A DNA stretch of 64,000 nt from Marvania coccoides (GCA_963854735.1 OY978100.1:1054001-1118000); one strand, 5' to 3'; shown: positions 1 to 12,609, numbered from the stretch's first letter. The notes: a model not told the origin generated them from the letters alone. A program made the numbers and translations.

Positions 1-487
1 CTCGAAATCTATTGAAATTGTGGAAGGAAAGGCGTTTTCTGCTATCGAGTCGTAACATAATTTTCAGGTGTCAAGCCAGCAACAAACAAAAGCAACAGCA
101 CTCATTAATAAACAAAAACCATTTTTAGTACAATCTCCCACGGATCGGAAAACCATCCATTTTCTTGCAGACCCCCCTGGCAGCTCCTTTCATAAAATTT
201 ATAAAAAAGGCCCTATATATATAGGCCCTGCCACAAAAGGCCTAGCTAGCTTCTTGATAGCTAGCTGCGCGTTGACACATTTCCCACACTTTTCGAGATG
301 AACATTTTCTCTCTCTAACATTCAATTGTGTCCGAAAAAATCCTGCGTAAACGAGATTGATTATTATGTTTGCCAAAATTCAATCAAACTTTGATTGATT
401 GGCAAAATTTTTCAGCAAAAATAGATTTCCCCCTGGCAGATAACCAAACAAAAAAATCCAATTGATGGGTTTTGAGCCCTGGGGGAA
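1..487. other. 5' flank, no gene recognised
   Basis: AT-rich sequence upstream of the WRAP53-like gene. Short open frames here have no recognisable protein content. It contains an imperfect palindrome around 208-228 (GGCC, alternating TA, GGCC) and two TAGCTAGC-type words at 241-268. The region probably holds the promoter of the gene beginning at 488, but no element is certain. Confidence 0.3.
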
Positions 488-1818
488 ATGGAGGTGAACA
501 CTGAGGCTTTGCCACCCATCGATGTGGCCACACTCCACGACGAATTTACGAGCAGTGAGTTGCAAACAGTGTGTTTCTAGGCTTTTTCATAAGTATTATA
601 AACTATCCAGCTCCCTGTGCAGGCACTAGCCCGCTCCCTGAGCACTCCAACTTTCTCAAAGGCGTCAAATTTTCGCCCGACGGCGTCGGCTTCCTCACCG
701 CCGCAGATGACAACTCCCTGCGAGTCTACGACCTTCCACAATCAGTATTGGCCCCACCAGACCCCGAATCAGCGCAGCAACCCTCGCTGCAGCCGCCTCA
801 AGACCCTTTTTGGCCTGCGCTGCGGATCCCCGCTGGGGAGCTGATTTACGACTACGCCTGGTACCCTTGCGCCTCCGCGGCAGAGCCAGAGACCTACTGC
901 TTTGCTGTCACCTCCCGGTCCCATCCAATTCACCTGTACGACGCGTGTACTGGGCATCTTCGCTGCTCGTACCGCCCATACAACGCCCTGGATGAGCTCT
1001 CCCCGGCGTACAGCGTCGGATTTTCGCGGGACGGGGAGCGGCTATTTGCCGGGTGCAAATCAGCGATTCAAATCTTCGACGTGGAGCGGCCAGGGCGGGA
1101 TCACATCACGCTCAGCACGTTTTCAAAAAAGCAAGATGGACAGCCAGGGATCATATCCTGCCTGGCCTTTGCCCCCGACAACCCTTCTCTAATGGCCACT
1201 GGCGCCTACTCCGGCGTAGCAGCCCTGTACGACCCTCGCACTAGGGAGCAGCTGGCGGTGCTGGAGGGCCACTCTGGCGGGGTGACCCACCTGCGGTTCT
1301 CAGCGTGCGGGGGATACCTGTACACGGGGGCTCGTCGGGACGGCGGCATCTTCTGTTGGGACGCGCGGTATTTGAGCGGCGCTGTGTACTCGATGCGAAG
1401 AGAAACGACGACCACCAACCAGCGGATTTATTTCGACGTGGAGCCCAGCGGGCGGCACTTGGCGAGCGGCGGGGAGGACGGATGGGTGATGCTGTGGGAC
1501 TTGAGGGACGGGTCTGAGGCTGGAAAGTTTCGGGCGGCGGGGGACACTGTGAACGGCTGTGAGTTTCACCCTAGCATGCCGCTGCTGGCTACAGCCTCGG
1601 GGCAGCGCCGGTTCTTAGCCGTAGGAGGAGACTCCGAAGATTCTGGCTCTGAAAAGGAGGAAGAAATGCTGGACGCTGGTGGAAAGAAAGGACAGAGCGG
1701 TGGATTTTCGATGGGGCAGGATGAGAATGCGCTGAGGCTGTGGCGGCTGGGGATGAGGGCGGTGGACATTGCTCCCATGGAAGCAGCAGAGGAAGGGATT
1801 CTGGCAGCAGGAGGGTAA
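488..1818 (+). CDS. WRAP53: WD40 protein, WRAP53/TCAB1-like
   Basis: Two exons, 488-554 and 623-1818, give about 420 residues. The donor is GTGAGT at 555 and the acceptor is TGTGCAG; only this pair keeps phase. The start of exon 2 reads HSNFLKGVKFSPDG followed by DDNSLRVYDLP, the hallmark opening of the WDR79/WRAP53 family. It is followed by about six WD repeats, e.g. LRFSACGGYLYTGARRDGGI and GGEDGWVMLWDLRDG, and an acidic insert near the C terminus (DSEDSGSEKEEE). In animals WRAP53 binds the CAB box of small Cajal-body RNAs and helps assemble telomerase; the same role here is inference. The N-terminal extension is much shorter than in human. Family assignment is confident; function in this organism is not tested. 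Confidence 0.8.
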
Positions 1819-2757
1819 ATGCTGGCACTGTGGACGATGCTTTGCTTGTATCACTTTGAAGTATTTAATAACTTGAAACAAATTTAAGCTAGGAAATGTT
1901 TGAAGTGGTGTTAGAAGAAGTGTTATTTCTTGGAAGAAATTGCGAATTTGAAGGAAACAGACAGGCGAACAACAGGGACGAGACTTCGGGCGGCGCAATT
2001 TGAAAATTAAAATATAGTAATATGATTTGGGAAAATAGAGTGGATCGTCGGGATCTATCGTGCATACTAAAATATGATTTGGGTAATAGTTAATTATGTA
2101 GACGAACAATTTCAAAAGTCGAGGAAGAAAATAATGCAAAAGAGAACTAGTATTGCTATGGCAGCAGCAGCGCTCACACAGGGCTGAAGTGGCTGCTTTT
2201 TCTTCAATTGAAAGGACAGCCACTGAACAATGAAGATTCAGCGTGCTATGAACTGTCCGCCCGGTGCCATGCCGTGTCCAGCCGGGGCCGCTGGGTGCTG
2301 CACGGTCGTCATCCGCCCAGCCTGCACATGACAAGTAATTTTTTTATAAATTTTTTTTAGTACTAGGCGAGGACGACAGCAGCTTCATGAAACTAACCAC
2401 CTCCAGCTCTTCCGGATCTTCAAGCCCTGCGCCTCGTTCTCGGGGTAGGAGCAGACTCCCCGGCTTTTGGCCTCCGCCTGCGTACGCCGGGTGCTATAGA
2501 GGGAGGGCCCTTGCTCAGACTCTCTATTACCTGCGCAGAGGAAACACATACTGGTTGGCTCCTGATCTGCTGGTTTCTCTTGAAATTGTGTTGAATTGTG
2601 AAATAATAATAATAATAATATAGCTACTCTCGCCTTTTCGACTACCGCTCCAACCATGAAGTGGCTCAGCTTGATCTCTACAACCCCTTCCACCAGCGCG
2701 CATGCAGTGAAACTCCTTCTTCGATTTTGCTGAGTTGGCATGCATTGGCAGCGGACG
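1819..2757. other. intergenic, no gene recognised
   Basis: Between the WRAP53-like gene and the 3' end of the minus-strand gene at 2758. AT-rich 3' flank, then a GC-richer stretch (2240-2570) whose translations show no family features. A short (AAT)n run lies at 2602-2621. I see no convincing exon. Confidence 0.3.
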
Positions 2758-4544
2758 CTAGTGCGCTGAGAATTGCTGGGGCGCCCAGCGGGTGCACTTC
2801 GCCAGTAGGACCGTTGGCCTTGCGAACCGAAACTTGCCGTCGGCCAGCAGGAAGTCTGCAATAGGTTTTTATGTTATATATTTTGGTGCTTCACCAATGG
2901 TTGTCGAGATAGAATTGATGAAAACTGTCTTACCCCGCATGATTGACAGTTTGTTGTCACAAGCGTCAGCCAGCGCCCTCAGCGCGTCCTTCTCCTGCGT
3001 AGTGGCATTCTGCTTCGTCGCTTTGGCGATCGGAGGGTCATACTTCATGGCCGCCATGAACGCCGTGGCCTGCACATGAAAAATTGGGTCGTGTCTTGCA
3101 AAAAAAACGAGTTTGAAAAAATCTGTTGGCAAAAACAGCTAACCACGTACCGCAGACCCAGTCAATTTGTTAAATTTAGAGCGGAAGCGATTCCGGTAGT
3201 CATACCACAGCATCCTCAGGGACCACGCCTGCGAAATTGAAAAGTGAGCACAAGATCAGCTGAGTTTGGATGTTTTCCCGTCGTACAAGGTAGAAAATTT
3301 AAATGCGGAAGTACATTTATTACCTTCACGTCGCCGCAGGTCCATTGGCACCAACGTGCTGCCACATGGCGGCAGTCTCACAGTAGTCTTGCAGCGCCTT
3401 CAAGACTGCGCTTTGGGACAGCACAATTCCGCTAGTGAGGTGGGTGCTGCTCAGTGTGCCAAGCACTTTCCGAAACTCGGCGTCATCCTGCAGCTCTTTC
3501 ACCATCTTGGACTCGTCGATGGCTGACCGCTCTGGCCCTGCCGCGGCGTTGTTGACGGCAGCAGGGGGGGGCAGCAAGCGCCGCCACGCCAGCAAAATGC
3601 CCAACACTGTCCAGGTACTCGGCGGCAGCCAACATCCGCTTGTCCTCCACGAGCGCGGCGACTGCCGCATAGTCCGTGAAAATTCTTGGAACGGAAGCCC
3701 TACGAGTGCAGTGGCATTTTTGGCGGCGATGGGAGTCCCCGTTGCAGCCTCGGGCGCTTGCGGTCCGCCTGGAGCGCGGCGACAGGCGTGGGCCTCTGCC
3801 TGGGAGGGCCCTGGCTGGTTGGGGTTGGCCGTGTGGATGGGAATCTCGTCATCGCTGTCAGATTCAGAGTCGAGAGCGGGGGATTTGGCCCGCTTGTGGC
3901 CACGCTGCTGCTGCTGATTCTTGCGACCGGCCCCTTTTTGTACGTACCATTTGGCGAATGCGGTGCATGTCGTCAAAGTCGTCATCTTGACCGTCGCCCA
4001 TGGCCTCATCGTCGCTGCCTTGCCAGGCGTCCTCAGCCGCCTGCTCCTCTCCGTACTCAGAGTCGTGGTATCCCTTGGTTGAGTGCTGCGGGGGGACGGA
4101 GTCCTCGTCGTCTGTAGCCAGGTCAAAGTTCGCCGCGTTGACAGGCAGGCTCGACGCCGCGGACTTGGTCGCCGGGGGCCTGCCACGGCGCCTGCGGGTG
4201 GCTCTTCATCGTCGAGCACGGCCTCGGCGGGGGGTCCTTCTGCCGCTTGGGGCTCTTTGCGCTTGCCGGAGGCTGCAAATAATACGCAGGAGCGACGATC
4301 AGAGACGATGAAAGGGGAGAGCTGCCATAATACGCAAATAACAAAAAAAAACGGTTGACAGTTTATCATCGCACCGCACCTTTTTCCTTCGCGGTGGCGC
4401 CACCTGCAGACGCCGTCCTGTCCTTCTTTGCACCCTTCTTTGCCTCTGAAGCTTTCACCCCGTACAGTTTGATCTGTTGTTTTCCGAAGCCATTTCTCCG
4501 AGAGCTTTGCGCTTTGGTGGCGCAGCCTTCCGTGGTGGCGCCAT
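2758..4544 (-). CDS. unrecognised acidic protein, frame disrupted
   Basis: A multi-exon minus-strand gene that I do not recognise. The 3' exons splice cleanly: 3228-3151 (AWSLRMLWYDYRNRFRSKFN...), 3069-2934 (ATAFMAAMKYDPPIAK...) and 2855-2758 (DFLLADGKFRFARPTVLL...), joined by GTACGT and GTAAGA donors. Upstream (about 3333-4544) the coding sense moves between frames: a basic start (MAPPRKAAPPKRKALGEMAS), an AT-hook-like RRGRPPATKS, a strongly acidic stretch (DDEAMGDGQDDDFDDMHRIRQ), then AAVAALVEDKRMLAAAEYLD and SKMVKELQDDAEFRKVLG. One switch lies exactly at a run of eight G (3564-3571); removing one base restores it. The exon ending near 3333 also fails to keep phase with the next. Composition suggests a nuclear protein. 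It may be an intact gene damaged by assembly errors, or a pseudogene. Confidence 0.45.
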
Positions 4545-4619
4545 GGGAGTTTGTTGACGAGTTTAATTTGTGTGTGGCGATGCTCCCCGCTGATGAGCAC
4601 GTGGCTCGCTAAAATATCA

Positions 4620-4918
4620 AATTTTGGCGCGAACGGTCCCCACTATGAAAATTTCTCTGAAAACAAACATCATTTCTTTATTATTTCTTCGGAAACAGGG
4701 TAAGAACCCAAAGCCAAAATATATCTAATTCTCGGAATTTTTGTTAGTAGCGTAGGCAAGATTATCCTTGCCCCGAAACATTTTTCTTCTTCCGTATACG
4801 CTACGTAGCTACGCTTTTTTTTGTTTTTCACATACAAACTCTTTATACGTCTTGTTTATATATATTCGTGCGCGAAACGCGCAAAGCGCGGCGGTCTAGA
4901 GGCTGAAGATTTACAGAA
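4620..4918. promoter_or_regulatory. shared upstream region of divergent genes
   Basis: About 300 AT-rich bases separate the start of the minus-strand acidic gene from the plus-strand oxygenase-like gene at 4919. It presumably carries both promoters. TATA-like words (TATATATATTC, 4857-4867) sit about 55 bases before the plus-strand ATG. No defined element can be assigned. Confidence 0.3.
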
Positions 4919-6402
4919 ATGAGATCAAAAGCTCAGAAGGCTAACGCAGTGCGGCTGGGCGCCTTGCGAAAGCGGGCGCTGGCTGCAAATGACCAAGATG
5001 ACGATTACCAGCCAAAAGGTGGGTGCTTTTTCCAATTTAGCTCCTTAAGTCGCTCTTCGATTCCCATCCCAGAATTATTTTTTCGTCGACTTGGCTTCGC
5101 TTACAAACAAGTCTCTTATATAGACATTTCTTTTCTTGCGCAGGCCGAAGTCCACCTCCACCCGCAGACCCATGCGGCGGCCTGTCAGCCGAAGAGCGTC
5201 ACGCCCCGAAAAATTGGGTGTCTGCCCACAAGAACGCCTACTTGGCCACGGGGGGGGGAGGCGGTGATGCTCCGTGAGAATGAGACTCTCGCGGGGGTGC
5301 GGGCCGCGCTGCGGCGACAGGGGGAAACGCCCAGGAAGAAATTAAAATTGTCATCGTCACCAAGCTGCTGAATTTCGCCGCCAGAGCAACCCCCACCAGG
5401 CATGAAATCGAGGGGTACGGCCTCCTGGAAGGGCACATTGCCGTCTTTAACTGCCTCGCGGAAGGCAGCAACCCTGCGCTCAAGTTCGTGGTGGTAGATG
5501 GCGTCGTCACCCCTGCTGCCGCCCTGGCGCTTGCAGGGACTGTCGAGGCCTCGGTGAAGATGGTGGGGCGGCGTGGAGCCTCCAAGGCCGACACCAGGCA
5601 GCACGTGGATCATGCTGATGCGGCACCAAGCGATGCCGATGGGAAGGTGCACATTTATGTGCAAGGCGCCTACAGCATTGAAGGCGAGGAGGTGGAGAAG
5701 AGAGAGGCACCCAGTACCGTTGCGGCGCCCGGCATGGTGAACCTCGGCGTGCGCCATAGCACAAACAAATCAAACAACGAGGCAGGGGTCGGCATTTCTG
5801 GCACCACGCGTGCGAACAAGCCAATGTACTCTGTCTTAGCAACCACCAGCGCCCTGGCTCTCAGGCTGGCTGTCCTCATCATCCGCGTGTTCTTTCGCAG
5901 CGCTGTTGCTTGTATGTACGACGTTGCCTTTGGCGGATTTCCAGCCATATGCTTCGGCGGGCTCCCCATCACCGCAGCAGCCTTCACTCACGGCGGCTGG
6001 GGCACCGGGGCCCACGTGGACGCCATGGACCTCGGCGGCGCTTCCTTTCTCTTGTGGTTTGTCATCGGGGAGGTGAAGGACATTAGCGGCGGGACTTTTT
6101 TGTTTCCTCAGTGGGGACTCAAATTTCAGCCGGGGTACGCCTCGGCCTGCTGGCTGGCGACTGGGGAGGTGCAGCACTGCACCGTGGCGAGCACCGCATC
6201 CACCGCTGCACGCTACATAGGCATTGCCTTGTACGCAAACAAGGCAGCAATCACGCGGGGGCGGGAGTTCGTGGCCGCACATGCTGAAGATTTGAAGAAG
6301 AGGTACGAAGAGCAGGGCTTTTTTTTGGGAGAGGAGTTCATTGATGAGGACATGAAAAGTGTTGAGGCTGTAAGGGATATGTTGAACCTTCCAGCAGCAT
6401 GA
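4919..6402 (+). CDS. 2-oxoglutarate/Fe(II) dioxygenase-like protein (possibly TET/JBP-type), two in-frame TGA
   Basis: Exon 1 is 4919-5018 (basic N terminus), donor GTGGGT; exon 2 starts at 5144 after TTGCGCAG, and the phase agrees. The exon 2 frame runs to the stop at 6402 but contains TGA at 5275 and 5281, just after a run of G at 5251-5258. Downstream the frame is convincing: NAQEEIKIVIVTKLLNFAAR..., then GTGAHVDAMDLGG (HxD), GGTFLFPQWGLKFQPG, EVQHCTV (distal His) and ARYIGIALY (candidate 2OG-binding Arg). This HxD...H...R order with GG-x-L/F-x-x-P is typical of double-stranded beta-helix dioxygenases; the closest pattern I know is the TET/JBP family, which in algae and fungi can travel with transposons. 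The TGA pair could be two nonsense mutations, a short in-phase intron (e.g. 72 bases), or homopolymer indels around a different short frame. The subfamily is uncertain. Confidence 0.5.
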
Positions 6403-6630
6403 AATCGTTCATGTGAAAAAACTTGTAAAATGAATATTAACAGATTAAACCCCCCCAAAAAGACGATAATAAACACTAAAGCAATGCAATTATCTCAGCA
6501 GAGGCCAACAGCATCGCTGCCCGCCCCATTTATGTCAGTGGAACTCCAGAGGGTGTGGAGAACAGCAGGGGGCTGCGGCAGCGGATGTTTTGTTTTTGTT
6601 TTTATTGTTTTTTCGTGTGTGCAGAGTCGG
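6403..6630. other. intergenic between oxygenase-like gene and retrotransposon end
   Basis: No separate gene seen. The open frame continuing from here into the retrotransposon piece begins with low-complexity residues and is probably not a genuine N terminus. Confidence 0.3.
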
Positions 6631-7068
6631 GCACGAACCCAACGCATGTCCTGGCTAGGACACATGTTTCGTATGGATTCTGGCCGCCTCATCCGCCGCC
6701 TGCTTTTCGGCCAGTTCAACACGCCCCGCCCCGTCGGCCGCGCCCCGCACACCTTGCGCGCCCTCTTCCTCCAGGACATCCTCTCCCTACAGGGCGGCAC
6801 ACCGACGGGCGTTTCCTGGCAAGACCTGGCAGCTGACAGGGCCCAGTGGCGCCTCTTCATCGCCGGCGCCTGGGCAGGCGGCGCTGGACCTGCACCCGCT
6901 CCTGCATCCGCTCCTGCTGTCATTGGATCTGACACGGCTGCTCAACACGGAGCAGCGACAGCCTCACACGGGGCTGGGTCTTCGGCTGAGACCCAAGATG
7001 GTACAAGTATGTTGCGGCGAAGTGCCCGAGAACGCCTCCCTCGACGACGATTCGCCTTGCTTGAGTAG
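6631..7068 (+). mobile_element. 3' end of a non-LTR retrotransposon ORF2 (remnant)
   Basis: The reading frame contains RMSWLGHMFRMDSGRLIRRLLFG, then a proline/arginine linker and SWQDLAADRAQWRLFI. This WLGHV-x-RM ... R-x-LFG ... W-x-x-x-A-x-DR-x-x-W pattern is the conserved tail found after the reverse transcriptase in many LINE-type ORF2 proteins. Nothing of the reverse transcriptase or endonuclease is present upstream, so this is a 5'-truncated copy, the usual product of incomplete target-primed reverse transcription. A variable Ala/Gly-rich tail and the stop codon follow. The (AG)n array about 80 bases downstream may belong to the element's 3' tail, but no target-site duplication was identified. 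Confidence 0.55.
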
Positions 7069-7145
7069 CTTTATTTTTGCCTGTTAGTTATTATCTTTTG
7101 ATTTGGAAGTTTTGGCGGTAGGGTGTTCCCTGAACGCTATAGGCT

Positions 7146-7722
<577 letters not shown>

Positions 7723-10021
7723 TCACTCGGTGTAGCACTTGAGGGAGTACATAGCTGGGACCCCACCCAGGTTGGCCACCACCTCGTGATTGGTGTGAGA
7801 GGCGAGTAAGTGCTCCACAAGGTGACTCTCCGTGTCCCATTTCACCATGTCGAACTGCACCGCCAGCCACGCCATTTCATACGCACTGAGTCCTGCGGGT
7901 CCCGCAAATGCCAGCAGGCGCGTCACCACGACCTCGTACTTGCTGCGCCTGGCGTCGTGGGTCTGGGCCAGCAGTTGGTGCAGGATGGCCGCCGCGCCGC
8001 CGTGGGCGACCCCCTCGGCCACCAGGATGTCGTCGGAGGGGCCCAAGCCCAGGAAAACAGGTGTGGGGGGGGTCACCACCGCCACAGCGGGGAAGCACTT
8101 AAGGGCGTACTTGTAGCCGGGCAGCGCCGCCACCGCCTCGTGCTTGCTGGCCTGTCTTTGAAATTTGTCCCGGACCCCTTTTTCATTTGAGCCCCAGGTG
8201 GTGATTATGCCGCGCTTCGTAGCCCGCACCGCCATTTCCCTGGCGGTCAGCCCTTCAGACCCAGCAGTGATCAACACGCGCAGCAGCACCCGCCTGTAGA
8301 CACTGCCCGCGTGGTCCTTGGCCAGCAGCTGGCGCATGACTGCCTCGTCGCCGCCATGGTCCATCCCCTCAGCCACCAGTTCGTCGTCGGAGGGTGCCGT
8401 GAGCAGGACCCGATGTGCAGGTGGGTCCACCGCACCGGAAAAGCACTTCAGGGCATATTTCGGGCCGGGTATCATCGCCACCGCCACCACCACCGCCACC
8501 TCCACGTGCTTGCTGGCCTGCCGTCGAAGCTGAGTCGTCACATTTCTCTGACTGGCGTCCCAGTCGGCCATGCCTCGCCGCACAGCCAGCTCCGCTACCT
8601 CTGTCAGTGTCAGTCCTTCAGAACCAGCAGTGATCAACACGCGCAGCAGCACCCGCCTGAACTCGCTCCCCGTTTTGCTCTCGGCCAGCAGTTTGCGCAG
8701 GAACGCCTCGTCGCCGCCGAGTTTTACCCCCTCGCCCACCAGGTCGTTGTCAGTGGGGCCCGTGAGCAGGGGGGCAGAGGGGTCCCCCACGCCGGGGAAA
8801 CACTTCAGGGCATATTTCCGGCCGGGTCTCATCGCCACCGCCACGTGCTTGCTGGCCTGCTTCCGAAGTTGATTCGTCACATTTATTTGACTGGCGTCCC
8901 AGTCGGTCATGCCTCGCCGCACAGCCAGCTCCGCCATTTCCCTGGCGGTCAGCCCTTCAGAACCAGCAGTGATCAACACGCGCAGCAGCACCCGCCTGAA
9001 CTCGCTCCCCGTTTTGCTCTCGGCCAGCAGTTTGCGCAGGAACGCCTCGTCGCCGCCGAGTTTCACCCCCTCACCCACTAGGTCGTCGTCAGTGGGGCCC
9101 GTGAGCAGGGAGACAGAGGGGTCCCCCACGCCGGGGAAACACTTGAGAGCATATTTGTATCCGGCCAGCTTGGCCACCGCCTCGTTCTCGACCGCGGACC
9201 TGCGCAGCATCGCCTGCACGCTTTCGTTGTTGGCGTCCCATCTCGCCATGCGCAGCTCCACTGCCAGCTTCGCCATTTCCTTAATGGTCAATCCTGCAGG
9301 CCCCGCGAGTGCCAGTACGCGCACCACCACCTGCCTGTAAAACCCCTTTTTGCTCTCGGCGAGCAGCTTGCGCAGGAACGCCTCGTCGCCGCCGAGTTTT
9401 ACCCCCTCCGCCACCAGTTCTTCGTCAGTAGATGCCGGGAGCAGGGGGGCAGGCGCAGACGGGGCCGCCTCGGCGCCGTGGGCCACCCCCTCGACCGTCA
9501 GGTCCTCATCAGGGGGGCCCGTGAGCGGGGGGTTAGGCGCAGAGGGGGGCGCCTCCTGTGTGCCAGACCTGCCGCGTTTTGCAGAGGTGCCCTCCACGTG
9601 CGGATCTTCCCTGGCACGCTGCAGAGACGCAAAAAGAAAGGGAGCGCGTGTGAGTGCCAGCGTACTGGTGAATTGTCGTTGGTATATAATTGTTGTGCAG
9701 GAATCTCACCTTGTACTCCACCGCCTTGGGCTGCGCCGCCGCTACCGCAGCATTGCGCTCAGCCAGCCTCGGCCTGGGCATGTCACCATCCGGCTTCTGC
9801 GCAGCAGCCAGCTCGAGAACCATCACCTTGTCGGCCAACTCCTGCATCTTCTTCCTGAGCTCTGCGTTTTCCTTCTCTGCTAACTCCAGTTTCCTGCTCT
9901 TGGTGGCCACCGCTGCCAGGAGAGGCTCCACAGCCGCGGGCAGCGCTTTCTCGATGGCCGCCGCCGCCGCCGCGGCCAGCCTCTCGTCGTCGACTGTGTG
10001 GTTACGGGTCGGGTCCGCCAT
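7723..10021 (-). CDS. tandem HARE-HTH-like repeat protein with N-terminal coiled coil (copy 1)
   Basis: Exon 1 is 10021-9710 (104 codons) and exon 2 is 9618-7723; the GTGAGA...CTGCAG intron (9709-9619) is phase 0. Product about 735 residues. Exon 1 is Ala-rich followed by a coiled coil (KSRKLELAEKENAELRKKMQ). Exon 2 carries a half unit, then five imperfect repeats of about 110-120 residues (roughly 163-735). Each opens with PTDDDLVGEGVKLGGDEAFL, continues with LLRVLITAGSEGLTAREMAE, then W-D-A and LRKQASKH, and ends with KYALKCFPGVGDP. The core resembles the HARE-HTH winged helix (HB1, ASXL, restriction endonuclease HTH): an a1 VL-x-x-AG, 'EI/EM' helix, then a terminal Y-x-L strand. That fold is linked to DNA or chromatin recognition. 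The match is by eye. A paralogue lies at 23561-27730. Confidence 0.65.
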
Positions 10022-10468
10022 CGGGTGATCTTTCGAAAAACAAAACGAGTGTTTCGCGATGGGATGCAGAACGAATCCGGCCGGCTATGCGCGGAAATAC
10101 ATTGGGTTTGTATATTTATTTATGAATTGTTTGTATAGAGTGGTGAAAATCTTGTTTCCGTTTCGAAAGTTAAAGGTTTCTTTCGTCTCATCGTGCTTTG
10201 TGTGATATGGCAGCTTTTTTTTTCGGTTGGGGGAGGGAACCCGTTTCTCCGCTGCTTCAGTACAATCGTACCGAAGAGCGCGATGCGCAGCCAGTCCCTC
10301 TCGGGCAAGCGGGGAGACTGCTTGCTCAGACAGTTCAAAATTTCATTCAAAATTTCATTTACATTGCACCGCGGTTTGAGGTGTAAACATAAATTGTTCT
10401 ACGTGACCGCTCGAGGGTTTCATTTAATTTAATGAAAGTCACAAATTCCCATTATCTCAAGTATGTAC
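10022..10468. other. upstream of copy 1 / downstream of USP-like gene; no gene seen
   Basis: AT-rich region holding the promoter of the minus-strand repeat gene (upstream of 10021) and the 3' flank of the USP-like gene, whose stop is at 10469. Short frames here show no protein features. Confidence 0.35.
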
Positions 10469-12568
10469 TCAAATCTTGAAGCAGTTTAGTCCCGTCGTAG
10501 AATTGTCTATGCACTCTGTTGTTTTCTCGTAGAACAGCAAGCTGGGCTGGATGTGCCCGGCCTGGCACTTTGCGACCACGTCCTGCCACCTCCCGACCCT
10601 CTGCACATTGGCGTCGTCAAACTGCACCCAGCCCCCCCGACTCGGTGCTCAGCACAAATGCGATGTAGTGCGACCCATAGTAGGCCACGGTGGAGCGCAG
10701 GCGGTAGGGCTGCACGGCGCAGTCGAGGCTGAAAACGTCTGCGTACACCTCCCCCAGTTGGATGACCTCCTGCACCTGGCGCAGGGTGTCGAGGATGTCT
10801 TTGCCTGTCTCGTCGTTGGACTCCCACGCCAGCTGCAGCGTGAACACCGCAGGGTGTGTGTGTAGGGCGTGCCGCACCATCAGCTTGGCGTCGCACCCCC
10901 CCTTCTCCGTGTCGCAGCTCTTCAGTGTCTGCTGCTCGATGCGGCGCAGCATCTGCCCGGTGGGCTCTGCCTTGGATGTCGACCGCCCCATCTCCCGCAG
11001 CGCAGTGGCGCTCACATTGTAAAAGTGCTGCGGATACTCGTTCACGTGTGTCTCCAGCAGCGTCCCAGCGCGCGACCTGCACTTGGGGCACCGCACAAAC
11101 TCCTTCACCCGCAGCGCAAAAGTGCTGTCCACTGCCGCTGCCCCTGCATGGCCCGCCTCGCGGGCGCAGTTGAACAGCGTCGTCAGCAGCTCCGCAGCGT
11201 CGTTCATCTCTCCTACCTCAAACCTGCTGCCGGGTAGACCAGCCAGGGCCTCACGCAACGGGGCCGGGTCCATCATCGCTGCCTGGCCACCAACCCCCGA
11301 GGCAGGAAGGGCCGCGCGCTCATCCTCCTGCGCCGCAAAGGCGTGGAAAAGGTCGCGCAGCGCCTCTACCACCGGGAAAGCGGTGAAGCTGTCGGGGGAC
11401 CAGGCCATGACCCTGCGGGGGAACTCGGTGCATGACCACAGGCACTGGATGACCGCGTTGAGGAAGCAATTGTGCTGCACAGAGAGCAAACAAGGAAGAG
11501 AGCGAGTGTGTGTAAAAATGTGATCAGCCAAATAAAAAAAATTGGTAATAAATCGATATATTTTGATCTACTCACATCGCCAGAGGTGTTGGCCAGTCCC
11601 GGTAGCGCCACGCTCGATGCCTCCTGCTGCCACACCACCGCGGGCTTCCATGCCATTGGCGCGGAAGCTGGCCTGGTGATGGGTTCACCAGCGCCTCTGC
11701 AGGACGATTGCTGGAAGTCCCCCAGCGGGGCCGCAGCGGTGACAGCAGCAGTGGGACGCGGCACCGAGCCGAACTGTCGGCCGACGCCTGTCGCGGCGGG
11801 AAAACCGCCAGTAGTGCCCGGAACGTTGAACTGCGAGCCGTTGGCGGTGCAGGTGGCCCGGCTCTGATTGGGCGCCCGCGTCGCGGCGTTCACGTGCTGC
11901 CGATTGAAGGAAGCGCCGACATTCACAGCAGACTGTGGAGGCAGCAGCGGCAGAGGCGGGCAGCAGGCCACTGCTGCAGCGTCGGGAGCGGCCTCCGCCA
12001 CAACGTCCCTCCAAGATGCTGCTCGTCCACCAGACGTTTGGGCGACTCTAGGCCCGACGGCGGCCACGTGGCGCTTCCTGCAAGGTAACGACTCGGGGTT
12101 GGGGTCCGCAGATATGTGCGAGGACCCGCAGGTCTTGAGCGGTGCGCGTGCGCTGCGCGTGGTGTCACGGCAGGGCGTCTGCTGCTGCTGCTGCTGGTGG
12201 TGGTGGTGGTGGTGGCGGCGGTGGGGCTTGATCTTGGCGCTCTCACGGGCGGGGGTGTTGCGGCGAGAATGGGTCGAAGCCTCTACTGCGGGGGGGTGGG
12301 GGCGATGGTGACTGCAGCAATTTCGCGACCGCCGCCTTCCCGTGAGACCCTGCAAGGGGGGGGGGGGTGAAACAAAAAAACGTGAATTGAGACATACGAT
12401 TATTCAGGTATCAGACCATTCGAGCAAAAATGAATAAACCCACTTTGGTTGGTTGGTCAACTGCACAAAGTTGCCAGCCTCGTTCTCCTTCCTCGCGCCG
12501 CCATTGGCCTCATCACCAGATGCATCTCCCGCAGGCGCCTTCTCCCGTCCGGCGGCCTTCTTGGCAGT

Positions 12569-12609
<41 letters not shown>

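Noticed and set aside
208..228. Palindrome with GGCC arms around an alternating TA core, considered as a transposon end or a hairpin terminator
   Set aside because: Imperfect, with no partner elsewhere in the window; likely chance in AT-rich DNA.
1615..2334. 239-codon minus-strand frame downstream of WRAP53
   Set aside because: Overlaps the WRAP53 3' end antisense and its composition (Cys/His/Leu/Ser) is random-like; no motif.
7810..9883. Long plus-strand open frames across the copy 1 repeat gene (also 24003-25865 across copy 2)
   Set aside because: They mirror the minus-strand repeats. Only the minus frame gives a consistent domain pattern with agreeing splice sites.
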